Program-made: the position numbers and the translations under genes
Assembly (NCBI GenBank): GCA_002316675.1
Contig: DCDZ01000015.1
Location: 3,775-26,163 of the forward strand
Length of the DNA: 22,389 bases
DNA from: Tyzzerella sp. UBA1042
GTDB taxonomy: Bacteria > Bacillota > Clostridia > Lachnospirales > Anaerotignaceae
Reading direction: 5' to 3'
The notes under the pieces: generated by a model
Database searches by the model: none
The model's input: only the letters and a program-made list of their open reading frames with translations
What the model was told of the DNA's origin: nothing
Shown: positions 5,989 to 13,377 of the stretch, one piece after another
Position numbering within the stretch: the first letter of the stretch is position 1
Layout of the letters: the number at the start of each line of letters is the position of its first letter

Positions 5989-7042
5989 CTACGTCACCCC
6001 TTTTCGGTATTTCATCTGCGCCCATTACAAAATTTTGCGCGGCTCCATTGAGTGTGGTATTGGCAATGTCAACAATGCCATCCAAGTCCAGCAAGCGTGA
6101 TTCAATTTGAGAAATTCTTGCAATTAGATTATTGCTGTCAGCCCACTGCTTGCTTAATTCTGCAAAATAATTGTCTATGGTTTCGTTTATATAAGGCTCA
6201 CACTCTGTGAAATCCCAACCATCGGCATAGGTGATTGTTGTGGCTATATTAACTACAGTTTCTGTTACGCCTGTGATTGTGACCACATGGTCAATGGGCG
6301 CAATGCCTAATCCCTCCCCTTGGTTCTGGATGGGATCAACCTCTGTTTGTACATCATTTACAAGGCTTTCTGTCGGCTTTTGAAACTCTGAATTAATAAT
6401 CACGCACTTTACAGTGCCGCCACCGTTCCACGCCCGATAGACCTTGCACCCACCAATGCCGGGGATTGCTGTTATTTTTTCGATGTAGTCTGCGCGGTTC
6501 CCTCCAAAGGCTTGCTTGTCAAAAGTGGCAAGATACCTTTTGCGAATACTTTCCGTGTTTTCCACATCTTCTCCCGGGGTAAGCACCTCTATCAATTCCG
6601 CAGAGGTTAGCCCTTGTATGTACTCAATGGGGATTAAGGTGCCTAAGGTGTGGTTCGGCTCACTGCCCACCGTTTCACAGGTTGTTTTATATGTAAATTC
6701 TTGCCCTGACAGTGCCTCGGTAACTTTATAGTTGAATTTATCTATACTGAATCGGCTACCAATAGGAACGGCTATATTAAACACAGCCTTACCAATGGCA
6801 GGTGTAGCCTTATAGGGTGTAACCCCTCTTTCTCTTGCTCTCAGTATCAAATATTCTCTGCTTGCAGTATCTGCAAAGGTTTCATTCATCACAATATCTA
6901 GGTCAATATACATTTGGCATAACTCAGCCGCAGCGGGGGCAAGGGCATCATAAATGATACTTCCTTCTCTTTTGTCCACATCATTAGAGACACGCTCCAT
7001 CATGCGGCTTAATACCATTTCAAAGGTCATATGTTCATACAT
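5981..7042 (-). CDS. xkdT: Baseplate J/gp47 family protein, XkdT
   Basis: This 353-residue baseplate wedge component is homologous to P2 gpJ and Mu gp47. Typical parts are the N-terminal MTFEMVLSRMMERVSNDVDK followed by REGSIIYDALAPAAAELCQM, then TPAIGKAVFN, the middle PGEDVENTESIRKRYLATFD followed by KQAFGGNRADYIEK, and IPGIGGCKVYRAWNGGGTVK. The end is helical. It follows XkdS with an eight-base overlap and precedes the YmfQ-like gene, the usual order. The Shine-Dalgarno sequence at 7042 is weak, so translation may be coupled. A second in-frame ATG lies at 7030. Confidence 0.9.
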   Translation of the reverse strand: MYEHMTFEMVLSRMMERVSNDVDKREGSIIYDALAPAAAELCQMYIDLDIVMNETFADTASREYLILRARERGVTPYKATPAIGKAVFNIAVPIGSRFSIDKFNYKVTEALSGQEFTYKTTCETVGSEPNHTLGTLIPIEYIQGLTSAELIEVLTPGEDVENTESIRKRYLATFDKQAFGGNRADYIEKITAIPGIGGCKVYRAWNGGGTVKCVIINSEFQKPTESLVNDVQTEVDPIQNQGEGLGIAPIDHVVTITGVTETVVNIATTITYADGWDFTECEPYINETIDNYFAELSKQWADSNNLIARISQIESRLLDLDGIVDIANTTLNGAAQNFVMGADEIPKRGDVVG

Positions 7043-7439
7043 TTATACTCAACTCACTTTCGAAATTGCCCTCGGAGGATTCTACATGAAAAGTGATATG
7101 CAAGGTGTCTCTGGCAGTCTTTTCATATGCAAAGTCTGATACTTTTTGAATTCTATCATCCTGCAAAAGAGCCTCCTCGATACGCCTTTTTACTTCTGCA
7201 TACACATAGGTTAATTGTTGGCCAAACAGGTCTTTTAATTCCGCGCCGTAATTCCAACTGTAAATCAAAAAGTCGTATCTTTCTGTATGCAACGCCTTAT
7301 ATGCGGCTTGTTTCACCGCTTCTAAGCCGTCACAATGACCGCCCATAGAATCGGTGCCCATATTGATTTTATACGTCCTCGAGGGCATTTTCTGTCTCTC
7401 AATGGTACTTGCTAATTCCTCGTTTACCTTGGGTATCAC
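7035..7439 (-). CDS. xkdS: XkdS-like baseplate protein (DUF2634, gp25-like)
   Basis: This 134-residue protein contains SRTYKINMGTDSMGGHCDGL and then EAVKQAAYKALHTERYDFLI, followed by YSWNYGAELKDLFGQ. This is the XkdS/DUF2634 pattern, related to the gp25-like baseplate wedge fold. The C-terminal half is a ferredoxin-like set of strands (DRIQKVSDFAYEKTARDTLH). The start is GTG with GGGGGTGG upstream, and it overlaps the XkdR stop as GTGA. It forms the baseplate wedge together with XkdT. Confidence 0.85.
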   Translation of the reverse strand: MIPKVNEELASTIERQKMPSRTYKINMGTDSMGGHCDGLEAVKQAAYKALHTERYDFLIYSWNYGAELKDLFGQQLTYVYAEVKRRIEEALLQDDRIQKVSDFAYEKTARDTLHITFHVESSEGNFESELSINV

Positions 7440-7852
7440 AATGTACCACCCCCTACTACATCCAGAACAACATACTTTTGCCCGCCCTGCACTCTCAGTA
7501 ACAGCACATGATCACCAACATTCAATTTATTATGCATGACAAAGGGTTTTCGCCCTGTATATGCATGATTGTGGGTATGAGACTGTGTTGTTCTTGTTGT
7601 GCTATCATCGGTGTATTGGTGGGAATGGGTGTGGATTTCCGTCATGTGATCCACTGTCATTTCCACAGAAAAATCAACTACAGCCTTTGTGAGAATAAGA
7701 AACTCCTCATCCAGCTTTAATTTTTGATCCAGCTGAATTTCAAGAGGAGACACCGAAACCACCTTGCCGACCATGACGGCGACGGGCTTTGATGCTTCCA
7801 CCTGTTCTTTGGATGCTTGTTTTATTAACTGCAACAACTCAGACAAATCCAT
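7436..7852 (-). CDS. xkdR: XkdR-like protein (DUF2577), histidine-rich, tail-tip related
   Basis: The product is a DUF2577/XkdR-type protein of 138 residues: helix MDLSELLQLIKQASKEQVEA, then PVAVMVGKVVSVSPLEIQLD, the short OB-like barrel found in baseplate hub and spike proteins, and a C-terminal strand set (LNVGDHVLLLRVQGGQKYVV). In the middle are two clusters, HTHSH (74-78) and HTHNH (92-96), separated by a Thr-rich stretch. Such H-x-H patterns in phage spike proteins can hold a metal ion. I chose the ATG at 7852, with GAGGGGA upstream, over a GTG three bases earlier. It overlaps both neighbours. Confidence 0.8.
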   Translation of the reverse strand: MDLSELLQLIKQASKEQVEASKPVAVMVGKVVSVSPLEIQLDQKLKLDEEFLILTKAVVDFSVEMTVDHMTEIHTHSHQYTDDSTTRTTQSHTHNHAYTGRKPFVMHNKLNVGDHVLLLRVQGGQKYVVLDVVGGGTL

Positions 7853-8795
7853 CACTTCCCCTCAAAGTCAAATCCATAAGGTGCATATCTGCTTGAAAGG
7901 TATGCGTCACCTTTTCGCAGATAAAAAAATTATTTACATTAATGTCTCCTAAAGCCAAAGTCAGTCCAACGCTACACCCGGCACGAACCTTTGTGGAGCC
8001 TATGGCATTTTTAATACTTAGCTGCCTTGTTTTGTGATTGTACAATTCCAGCAGCGCATTTACTTTCTGTTGCAAGCCGACCTCGCTTTTAGCCTTTTCG
8101 TAATACTGCAAAACGCCCCACCGTTCAATATTTGCGCTATCCTTAGAAACATAGGTATCCCTGATTCCTGTTTCTTCATTGTCATAGGCAATCTTGATCT
8201 GGTTATAGGTCTCCCCGTCAATGCTGCTGGTGTAGTCAAAATCCTCTGCGGAACTATTATCCAAAAGAATATTTAATTTCATGTCCTTAATATTTTTCAG
8301 TGTCAACTTTCCGAAATCATCATAGAGAACGTACAGCTTTTTTGTGTTGGTGAGGGTGGTGTCTAAAAGTTCTTGGAACATATCAAACAGAGTTTTGTTG
8401 TCCAATATCCCCTTTTCAATGACAAACTGTGTGTTGGCAATATCACCTGTTTTTAACAAGAAATCTTCCGCAACCATAGAAATAAACTGGCTTGCTGTTT
8501 TCCCCTTAAAAATATAGCTGTCTTTATTTTTGAGATACCGCAGCTGATCATAAGCGATTACGCTAATGGTTTCGCCCTTACTGCGCTTTTTCTGAAAAAC
8601 GAACCCATAAAAAATAGGAACCTCATTCACATATAAATGAACTGCGTTCCCTTCCTGAAAGTTCAATATTCCATCCTTGACGACATCAAAGGTTAGTTTG
8701 CCCGGTGCGCCTGCCCTTTCTGTTGACCACTGCACATCGCCCACAACGACGGGTATGTACTCCGTATTTCCGTTTATAATTTTAAGATGTACCAA
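7839..8795 (-). CDS. xkdQ: XkdQ/YqbQ baseplate hub protein
   Basis: This 318-residue protein is of the XkdQ/YqbQ family, equivalent to P2 gpD and T4 gp27. It starts MVHLKIINGNTEYIPVVVGD, followed by VQWSTERAGAPGKLTFDVVK, then GNAVHLYVNEVPIFYGFVFQ and KKRSKGETISVIAYDQLRYL, the signature of hub proteins. FICEKVTHTF lies near the end. It sits between the LysM protein and XkdR as in PBSX. The start codon is TTG, supported by AGGTGA seven bases upstream and overlapping the xkdP end. It would form the trimeric hub at the end of the tail tube. Confidence 0.88.
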   Translation of the reverse strand: MVHLKIINGNTEYIPVVVGDVQWSTERAGAPGKLTFDVVKDGILNFQEGNAVHLYVNEVPIFYGFVFQKKRSKGETISVIAYDQLRYLKNKDSYIFKGKTASQFISMVAEDFLLKTGDIANTQFVIEKGILDNKTLFDMFQELLDTTLTNTKKLYVLYDDFGKLTLKNIKDMKLNILLDNSSAEDFDYTSSIDGETYNQIKIAYDNEETGIRDTYVSKDSANIERWGVLQYYEKAKSEVGLQQKVNALLELYNHKTRQLSIKNAIGSTKVRAGCSVGLTLALGDINVNNFFICEKVTHTFQADMHLMDLTLRGSDGFV

Positions 8796-9447
8796 GTTTT
8801 ATCACCTGCCCCGGGTAGATCAAATTAGGATTACTGATGCCGTTTAGCTTTGCAATCTCACCGTATTTGGAGCCATCCCCCAGCTGTGCCTTGCAAATCT
8901 TCCACAGACTGTCACCCTTTTTTACAGTATACGTTTTGGGTATCGTCTTTCCTGCGGGACGCACCTTTTCCTCGGCAACAACAATAACATTCTCTGTCTG
9001 TTGGACAACGGTATTCACCAATGTTTTCAGCTCTTGAAACTGTTTCAGCTTCACGCTTGCTACAAGGTCAAATCCTTCCCCTGCATCATCTGTAACCGAA
9101 TACTCTTCCAAGGATACCGACATATTTGTATCAAACATTACTTTGCCATTTGGCATGGTGCGCAGGATGCTAAAAGAGAATGGCTTTTTCCCCACTTTCA
9201 AGGTTTCCAGCAATTCCGTGTAAAACTCAGGAGGCTGAAACCCATTGGGATATACGGCAAAGGGGTATTTTGCATGAGGTAGCAAAAAGTCAAAGCTAAA
9301 CTCCGTTAACCCCGGGGAACGCAGAAAATTAATCTCACTACCGTTGACCAGCTCCATGGTCTTGTTGTTATTGTTTATTTTCATCTGGATTTTTTGTGGT
9401 GCAATGGGGAGCTGCACACTCCCCAGAAAAACTTTATACAAGCACAT
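8782..9447 (-). CDS. xkdP: LysM-containing tail/baseplate protein XkdP
   Basis: The 221-residue product has an N-terminal part that contains PIAPQKIQMKINNNNKTMEL followed by VNGSEINFLRSPGLTEFSFD and FLLP, typical of XkdP. The end is a single LysM domain (about 172-219: YTVKKGDSLWKICKAQLGDG and YGEIAKLNGISNPNLIYPGQ), which should bind peptidoglycan during DNA entry or stabilise the hub. The ATG at 9447 is chosen because GGAGG lies just before it and because the longer reading to 9546 begins deep inside the tape measure gene. It overlaps that gene by 14 bases. Confidence 0.88.
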   Translation of the reverse strand: MCLYKVFLGSVQLPIAPQKIQMKINNNNKTMELVNGSEINFLRSPGLTEFSFDFLLPHAKYPFAVYPNGFQPPEFYTELLETLKVGKKPFSFSILRTMPNGKVMFDTNMSVSLEEYSVTDDAGEGFDLVASVKLKQFQELKTLVNTVVQQTENVIVVAEEKVRPAGKTIPKTYTVKKGDSLWKICKAQLGDGSKYGEIAKLNGISNPNLIYPGQVIKLGTS

Positions 9448-11356
9448 GCACCTCCTCGGCTTCGGTGTAAACCGCTTCTCTAAACACTTCGGTAAATTTA
9501 TCCATGACGCCATCAATGTCAAGGTTAGAATTGATGGTAGATTCATTCTTGAAGTCTACTTTAATTTCAGCGGTAGTGAAACGGTTGATCGCTTCACGTT
9601 CTGCCATATCACGAAGATATTTCAATTCCTCTTGGGAAATTTCCATGGAACCCGCAATTTTGCCTGTGTTGCCCGCAATGTCGTCAGTGTTATTTGCAAA
9701 AGCGTCCCAAGCGCTGTTATTGAAAAGTCCTGAAATGCTGTTGGCAACGTCCGCACCTTTTCGATAGCCCTTATCAAGCATTTCTCTTGGGTCTTTGTAA
9801 TTCCACCTTTTAATAGAGTCCGTCAAGCCAGCTTTGTCTTTAATTGACTGTGCTCTCTCGCCAAGCTCATCCTTAAATCGTGATAAGCCACTTGTAATAT
9901 CAATTTGGACTCCTGGTATTTTATTCAAAATCGCCTCAATCGCTGCTGCCATTTTCTCAACATATCCAATTACATTACTGCACATGTCGTAAAAAAGAGC
10001 TTGTGCCGCCGCTGTAGGATTTTTAAAGGCGTTTTCAAGATAGTTAACAAAGATAATAAAAATATTCAGGACAAAAGCAACGAGATTATACACATTTGTA
10101 AACATCCAGTAAAAATATCCGAAAATAATGCCTGTTGCACTTATTGATGTTCCTTTCCACTTGTTAATAGCTGCTATCACCGCGTAAAAAATTGCAATTA
10201 ACGCGATAATCGCTAAAATTATCCATGTGATAGGGCACGCTAATATTGCCGCATTAAGCCCGTTTTGCGCCGCTGTTTGAGCAAAAACAGAGAGTGTCCA
10301 AGCTCCGTTAAAGGCCGTGCTTATTCCGGTTGCAATCGTATGGGCAGCTTGTATACCTTTCGCAATACCCAGTGTTGTTGCATAGATTCCGACAGCAACC
10401 GCAGCGCCTATTACCACTGGCTCAATTAAATCCCAGTTCTTTGCCAAGGCAATGGTAAAATTCAGCAAAGGTTGAGATACTCTAGACACTTTGTTTGTAA
10501 ACATATTCCAGACTCGGCCCCATGTTTTTGGCATAGCTGCAAATCTAGCTTCTATTTCATCAGCAGAATAAAACAAAGCATTTTTAATTACGTTTGCAGT
10601 AAGGAGGCCGTCAGCCGACCAATCTTTCATAGTTCCTCGTGCCTTTTGCACGTTAACCATATACCCTTCAATGCTTTGCGCTAAAAGCGGTGCATTCTCT
10701 ATAATAGACCGATACTCATCCCCTTGTAATTTGCCTGCCGCCATAGCCTGTGTAAGCTGATACATCGCAGATGATTGTTCAATCGCAGATGAACCTATAA
10801 AACTTTTATTCGCTAAATCCGTAAATGACAAAAGCTCATTATTGCTCACAAAAGCTTTTTTTGCTAAAATGCCTAATTTTGATATAGTGGAGGCTGTGTC
10901 GAGGTACGAGGTACCTGTTTTTTGAGCCATATTATAAATTCTGTTCTGCAAATCCGCGGTAGTTTGAAGACCATCATTCATCAAATCAAGCCTTGCTGTA
11001 GAAAGCGCAAATCCATCTGCAATCTCGGCTATTTTGCGAATGCCTAACACGCCCCCTATCCCTGCAAGTGCACCTTTAAAACCACCTGCCAAACCTGTGC
11101 CACGACTTATGTCGTTATTAAGGTTCTTTTGCTGTCGGTCAACATCCCGAATGGATTCTTCTACCTGCCTAAAAGCCACCTCGGCTTTGTTCAACTCTGC
11201 CCTTGCCGTCTGTAAAGAAGTTGTATCAATAGAATTTGATGATACTTTTTGCATAGTCTCAAAGCTACTGATTGTGATATTCATAGCGCGAATAATGCCG
11301 TTTAAGGGGCCTGTCATTCCGTTAAACATTTGAATTGAAGTTTTAATTGTTGACAC
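9434..11356 (-). CDS. Tail tape measure protein
   Basis: This 640-residue protein sets tail length and probably ends in the host membrane during DNA ejection. Residues 1-110 are helical with a coiled-coil tendency (AEVAFRQVEESIRDVDRQQK). Residues 110-290 carry the tape-measure core (LQNRIYNMAQKTGTSYLDTA, then SAIEQSSAMYQLTQAMAAGK and LQGDEYRSIIENAPLLAQSI). From about 300 to 450 there are several long hydrophobic segments (VVIGAAVAVGIYATTLGIAK, IILAIIALIAIFYAVIAAIN, NLVAFVLNIFIIFVNYLENA). The tail is amphipathic. The start is GTG with GGAGGG five bases before it. It is short for a tape measure, so the tail should be short. Unusually, the previous gene in the same direction is a moron whose terminator lies 31 bases upstream of this start. 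Confidence 0.9.
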   Translation of the reverse strand: MSTIKTSIQMFNGMTGPLNGIIRAMNITISSFETMQKVSSNSIDTTSLQTARAELNKAEVAFRQVEESIRDVDRQQKNLNNDISRGTGLAGGFKGALAGIGGVLGIRKIAEIADGFALSTARLDLMNDGLQTTADLQNRIYNMAQKTGTSYLDTASTISKLGILAKKAFVSNNELLSFTDLANKSFIGSSAIEQSSAMYQLTQAMAAGKLQGDEYRSIIENAPLLAQSIEGYMVNVQKARGTMKDWSADGLLTANVIKNALFYSADEIEARFAAMPKTWGRVWNMFTNKVSRVSQPLLNFTIALAKNWDLIEPVVIGAAVAVGIYATTLGIAKGIQAAHTIATGISTAFNGAWTLSVFAQTAAQNGLNAAILACPITWIILAIIALIAIFYAVIAAINKWKGTSISATGIIFGYFYWMFTNVYNLVAFVLNIFIIFVNYLENAFKNPTAAAQALFYDMCSNVIGYVEKMAAAIEAILNKIPGVQIDITSGLSRFKDELGERAQSIKDKAGLTDSIKRWNYKDPREMLDKGYRKGADVANSISGLFNNSAWDAFANNTDDIAGNTGKIAGSMEISQEELKYLRDMAEREAINRFTTAEIKVDFKNESTINSNLDIDGVMDKFTEVFREAVYTEAEEVHVLV

Positions 11357-11382
11357 TTAATCCCTCCTTCATTTTGACAATT

Positions 11383-11407
11383 AAAAAAGCACCCATAAGT
11401 AGGTGCT
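11383..11407 (-). terminator. Rho-independent terminator of the zinc-ribbon moron
   Basis: AGCACC (11388-11393) pairs with GGTGCT (11402-11407) around an eight-base loop. On the minus strand this is followed by TTTTTT within the lower stem and tail. It begins just downstream of the moron stop codon and upstream of the tape measure ribosome binding site, inside the phage late operon. Confidence 0.75.
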
Positions 11408-11413
11408 CTAAAC

Positions 11414-12223
11414 TCATCTAATTAATTCTTCCCCATCAAGAATAAAGGAAATTACTTCATCCCCATCCGATTTAATTTGAAATTCGCTACGCACCAAGGC
11501 GCCGAACCCGTTCTGTGCGTCAACATAGGATTGGATAATATAAATACCATCCTCTTTCCATATACTCCACTCTAATATATTGGGGAATTTTGCAGTAGAT
11601 GGAGATTTTAATACGCCTTTCACATAATCCATCGCTTTAATTTGATACTCTGTTTGCTCATCCCCGCTAATTATGAAGTCTTCAAAGCTTAACAGTTGTT
11701 CACCATTCTTATAAAAGTCCCTATCTGCATATCTTATTGAATTCACCGATAGGTCAGGATTTAGGTATAAAATAATATTAGGAGACAAATTGTTTTCTAT
11801 TCGATACCCTTTTTCTCCTTCTACCTCTGAAATATCTAGGTTTTCATCATAACTAATAGATTTTATATCTCCCACTTTGCACAACTCCAAAATATCAGAA
11901 ATTTTTTGTGCCTCTGTTTCGCTTGCTCCTGTTGCAGTAACAATCTTTTCTTTGTTTGTTGTAAGATTTGTCATCGCAATTGCAAAGCACACTGAAACTA
12001 CAGCTATAAAAAAGATAAAAACAATTAAACATCCTGATTTTTTCTTTGGTTTTTGAATCGGGTTGCTATAGTCAAAAGTTACATCATTTGATTGTGGTGT
12101 TTTTACGGTCTCAGGTTCTGAGGAATTACTCCAACCTTCTTCTTTCGCCTTCGTCCCGCATCCATCACAAAACAAATCTTCATCTTGCAGTCCCTTTCCG
12201 CAATTTGTACAGAATTTCCCCAC
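11414..12223 (-). CDS. Zinc-ribbon, single-pass membrane protein (moron)
   Basis: The 269-residue product begins with a zinc ribbon (Cys5, Cys8, Cys19, Cys22: FCTNCG and FCDGCG). A polar linker and a lysine patch come next, then one membrane segment (about 64-85, CLIVFIFFIAVVSVCFAIAM), then an outside domain of about 180 residues. The distal part (YQIKAMDYVKGVLKSPSTAK followed by FPNILEW, and YVDAQNGFGALVRSEFQI) resembles a domain seen in other zinc-ribbon or lipid-anchored Gram-positive proteins of unknown function. The start is GTG with GGGGGCGG upstream. It is unrelated to virion assembly in appearance, more AT-rich than its neighbours, and is flanked by its own promoter and terminator. 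A membrane role during lysogeny, such as superinfection exclusion, is plausible but unproven. Confidence 0.75.
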   Translation of the reverse strand: MGKFCTNCGKGLQDEDLFCDGCGTKAKEEGWSNSSEPETVKTPQSNDVTFDYSNPIQKPKKKSGCLIVFIFFIAVVSVCFAIAMTNLTTNKEKIVTATGASETEAQKISDILELCKVGDIKSISYDENLDISEVEGEKGYRIENNLSPNIILYLNPDLSVNSIRYADRDFYKNGEQLLSFEDFIISGDEQTEYQIKAMDYVKGVLKSPSTAKFPNILEWSIWKEDGIYIIQSYVDAQNGFGALVRSEFQIKSDGDEVISFILDGEELIR

Positions 12224-12251
12224 TTATACCGCCCCCAAAGTTTTTAATGTA

Positions 12252-12280
12252 ATTATATACCATAACCTAAAAACTTTCTA
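12252..12280 (-). promoter_or_regulatory. Candidate promoter of the zinc-ribbon moron
   Basis: On the minus strand a perfect TATAAT (12252-12257) is preceded after exactly 17 bases by TAGAAA (12275-12280), which matches four of six positions of TTGACA. The minus-35 overlaps the TAG that ends the frameshifted tail chaperone. The moron GTG lies about 30 bases downstream of the minus-10. It would let the moron be expressed while late genes are silent. Confidence 0.6.
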
Positions 12281-12882
12281 CCGCCTTTTTCCATTTTGCT
12301 TCATTTTCTGCGCTTCCTTCTTTTCTTTTTCTGCTTTTAGCTGAATGGAGGCAATGATAAAAGCCTTTTCTTCTCTGGGAAGTGTTAAAAACTGCGAGGG
12401 CAACAAGTGCAGCTGATGCAGGCAGTAGTGAGCATAACTGCTTTCCCCGTCGCCCCCGTCAATTAGTTTTTTGCTTCTTCTACCAGTTCATCCATAGAGG
12501 AATCAAAACCATTCAGTTCCTGCACCTTTCCAAGGTAGGCGGTGTATTCTCCTGCATGAAGCATCTTTTTTAACAAGCTGTCTGCACCCATCACGCCATA
12601 ACCGTTCTGTAACTCTGCATCATTCAAATTAGGGCTCACAGTGCAGGAAACAGCCAACAATCCCAAATACTTGTTTACCTCAATTTCCTGTGTGAACTGC
12701 CCTTTCTTGCCTGGTACCTGTACATTTCTGGTGCAGGATTTTCGCAATGCTTCATCCTCTTCCGCTGTAATGGTCTTGATCTCCCATTTGATGGGCTTCC
12801 CATCATCCCCAACAAATCGCTTGCTTGCTACCACTTTCTTATTTTCCTCTTTGATAGGGTTTAAAAATGCTTGCAAATTCAT
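12278..12882 (-). CDS. Tail assembly chaperone, long form made by minus-1 frameshift
   Basis: The 139-residue chaperone frame ends in the codons AAA AAC TAA. In the minus-1 frame an open stretch continues from 12466 to a TAG at 12278. It encodes KKLIDGGDGESSYAHYCLHQ, then LHLLPSQFLTLPREEKAFII, then ASIQLKAEKEKKEAQKMKQN and GKRR. Slippage on A AAA AAC would give a product of about 201 residues. This copies the lambda G/GT arrangement, in which the long form binds the tape measure during tail tube assembly. The extension has no start codon or ribosome binding site of its own, and its sequence (AHYCLH, LP-x-x-F, LPR-x-E-x-AFI-x-ASI) resembles the second chaperone frame of other clostridial phages. 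Confidence 0.82.
12463..12882 (-). CDS. xkdN: XkdN-like tail assembly chaperone, short form
   Basis: This 139-residue protein starts MNLQAFLNPIKEENKKVVAS, with KWEIKTITAEEDEALRKSCT in the middle and YLGLLAVSCTVSPNLNDAEL following. It matches the XkdN/gpG role by sequence feel and by position between tail tube and tape measure. AGGAGG lies seven bases before the ATG. The end, MDELVEEAKN, is followed at once by TAA and coincides with a slippery heptamer that yields the long form. The short form is expected in excess, coating the tape measure before tube polymerisation. Confidence 0.88.
   Translation of the reverse strand: MNLQAFLNPIKEENKKVVASKRFVGDDGKPIKWEIKTITAEEDEALRKSCTRNVQVPGKKGQFTQEIEVNKYLGLLAVSCTVSPNLNDAELQNGYGVMGADSLLKKMLHAGEYTAYLGKVQELNGFDSSMDELVEEAKN
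12466..12472 (-). promoter_or_regulatory. Slippery heptamer A AAA AAC for minus-1 frameshift
   Basis: On the minus strand the heptamer A AAA AAC lies in the zero frame directly before the TAA stop. This is a highly efficient class of bacterial slippery site. Downstream, GCAGT and ACTGC can pair around ten bases (about 12422-12442) and G-rich runs lie in between, so a stimulatory structure is possible but not compelling. The in-frame stop next to the heptamer would itself add a pause. Confidence 0.8.
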
Positions 12883-12894
12883 ATGTAATCCTCC

Positions 12895-13365
12895 TTATTC
12901 CATTCCCACTGGTAAAGTAAACTGTTCCGGCATTTCAAAGCTTTCAAATGTACCTGAAACATCCTCTTCTAAAACTTCCTCTCCTGCATCAAACTTGGCA
13001 AGAATGATGGAATCAAGCAAGCACTTTTTGTGGATAATGGTTTGCCTGCCGATCGTAGAACCTTTATCCTCATTGGTTACCATAATATCAAAGGGCGTCA
13101 TAACTCCCTTGTTTTGATAGTCCAGCATAATTTTGCGCATAATGCTTTGATTATAGTGCATCGTCCCCGACCAGGTACCTTTGCCGCCTGCTGGCTTATG
13201 CCCCTTGTTTACCTGACCCAAAATAGATACCTCAACGATGTTGGGCTCATACTTGGATTCAAAGTTAGTTAGTTGCATGAAATTGTATCTGTTCCCATCA
13301 ATGATAACAAAGCATTCAGCCAATGCACCATAAATGGAATCCGTGGCTAACATTGTTTGCCCCAT
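12895..13365 (-). CDS. xkdM: Tail tube protein XkdM
   Basis: This 156-residue protein has the XkdM/YqbM (DUF2001) pattern: YGALAECFVIIDGNRYNFMQ, then LTNFESKYEPNIVEVSILGQ, GHKPAGGKGTWSGTMHYNQS and the late acidic EEDVSGTFESFEMPEQFTLP. It polymerises into the inner tube of the contractile tail. The ATG has a strong GGAGGAG upstream. It follows the sheath gene by 12 bases and precedes the chaperone by 12, the standard order. Confidence 0.92.
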   Translation of the reverse strand: MGQTMLATDSIYGALAECFVIIDGNRYNFMQLTNFESKYEPNIVEVSILGQVNKGHKPAGGKGTWSGTMHYNQSIMRKIMLDYQNKGVMTPFDIMVTNEDKGSTIGRQTIIHKKCLLDSIILAKFDAGEEVLEEDVSGTFESFEMPEQFTLPVGME

Positions 13366-13377
13366 AAAATCTCCTCC

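Noticed and set aside
9448..9546. 33-residue N-terminal extension of the LysM protein
   Set aside because: It lies within the tape measure gene in another frame, and the ATG at 9447 is preceded by GGAGG and begins the family-like sequence.
12046..12252. Plus-strand ORF opposite the zinc-ribbon gene start
   Set aside because: It is antisense to a well supported gene and the translation has no recognisable feature.
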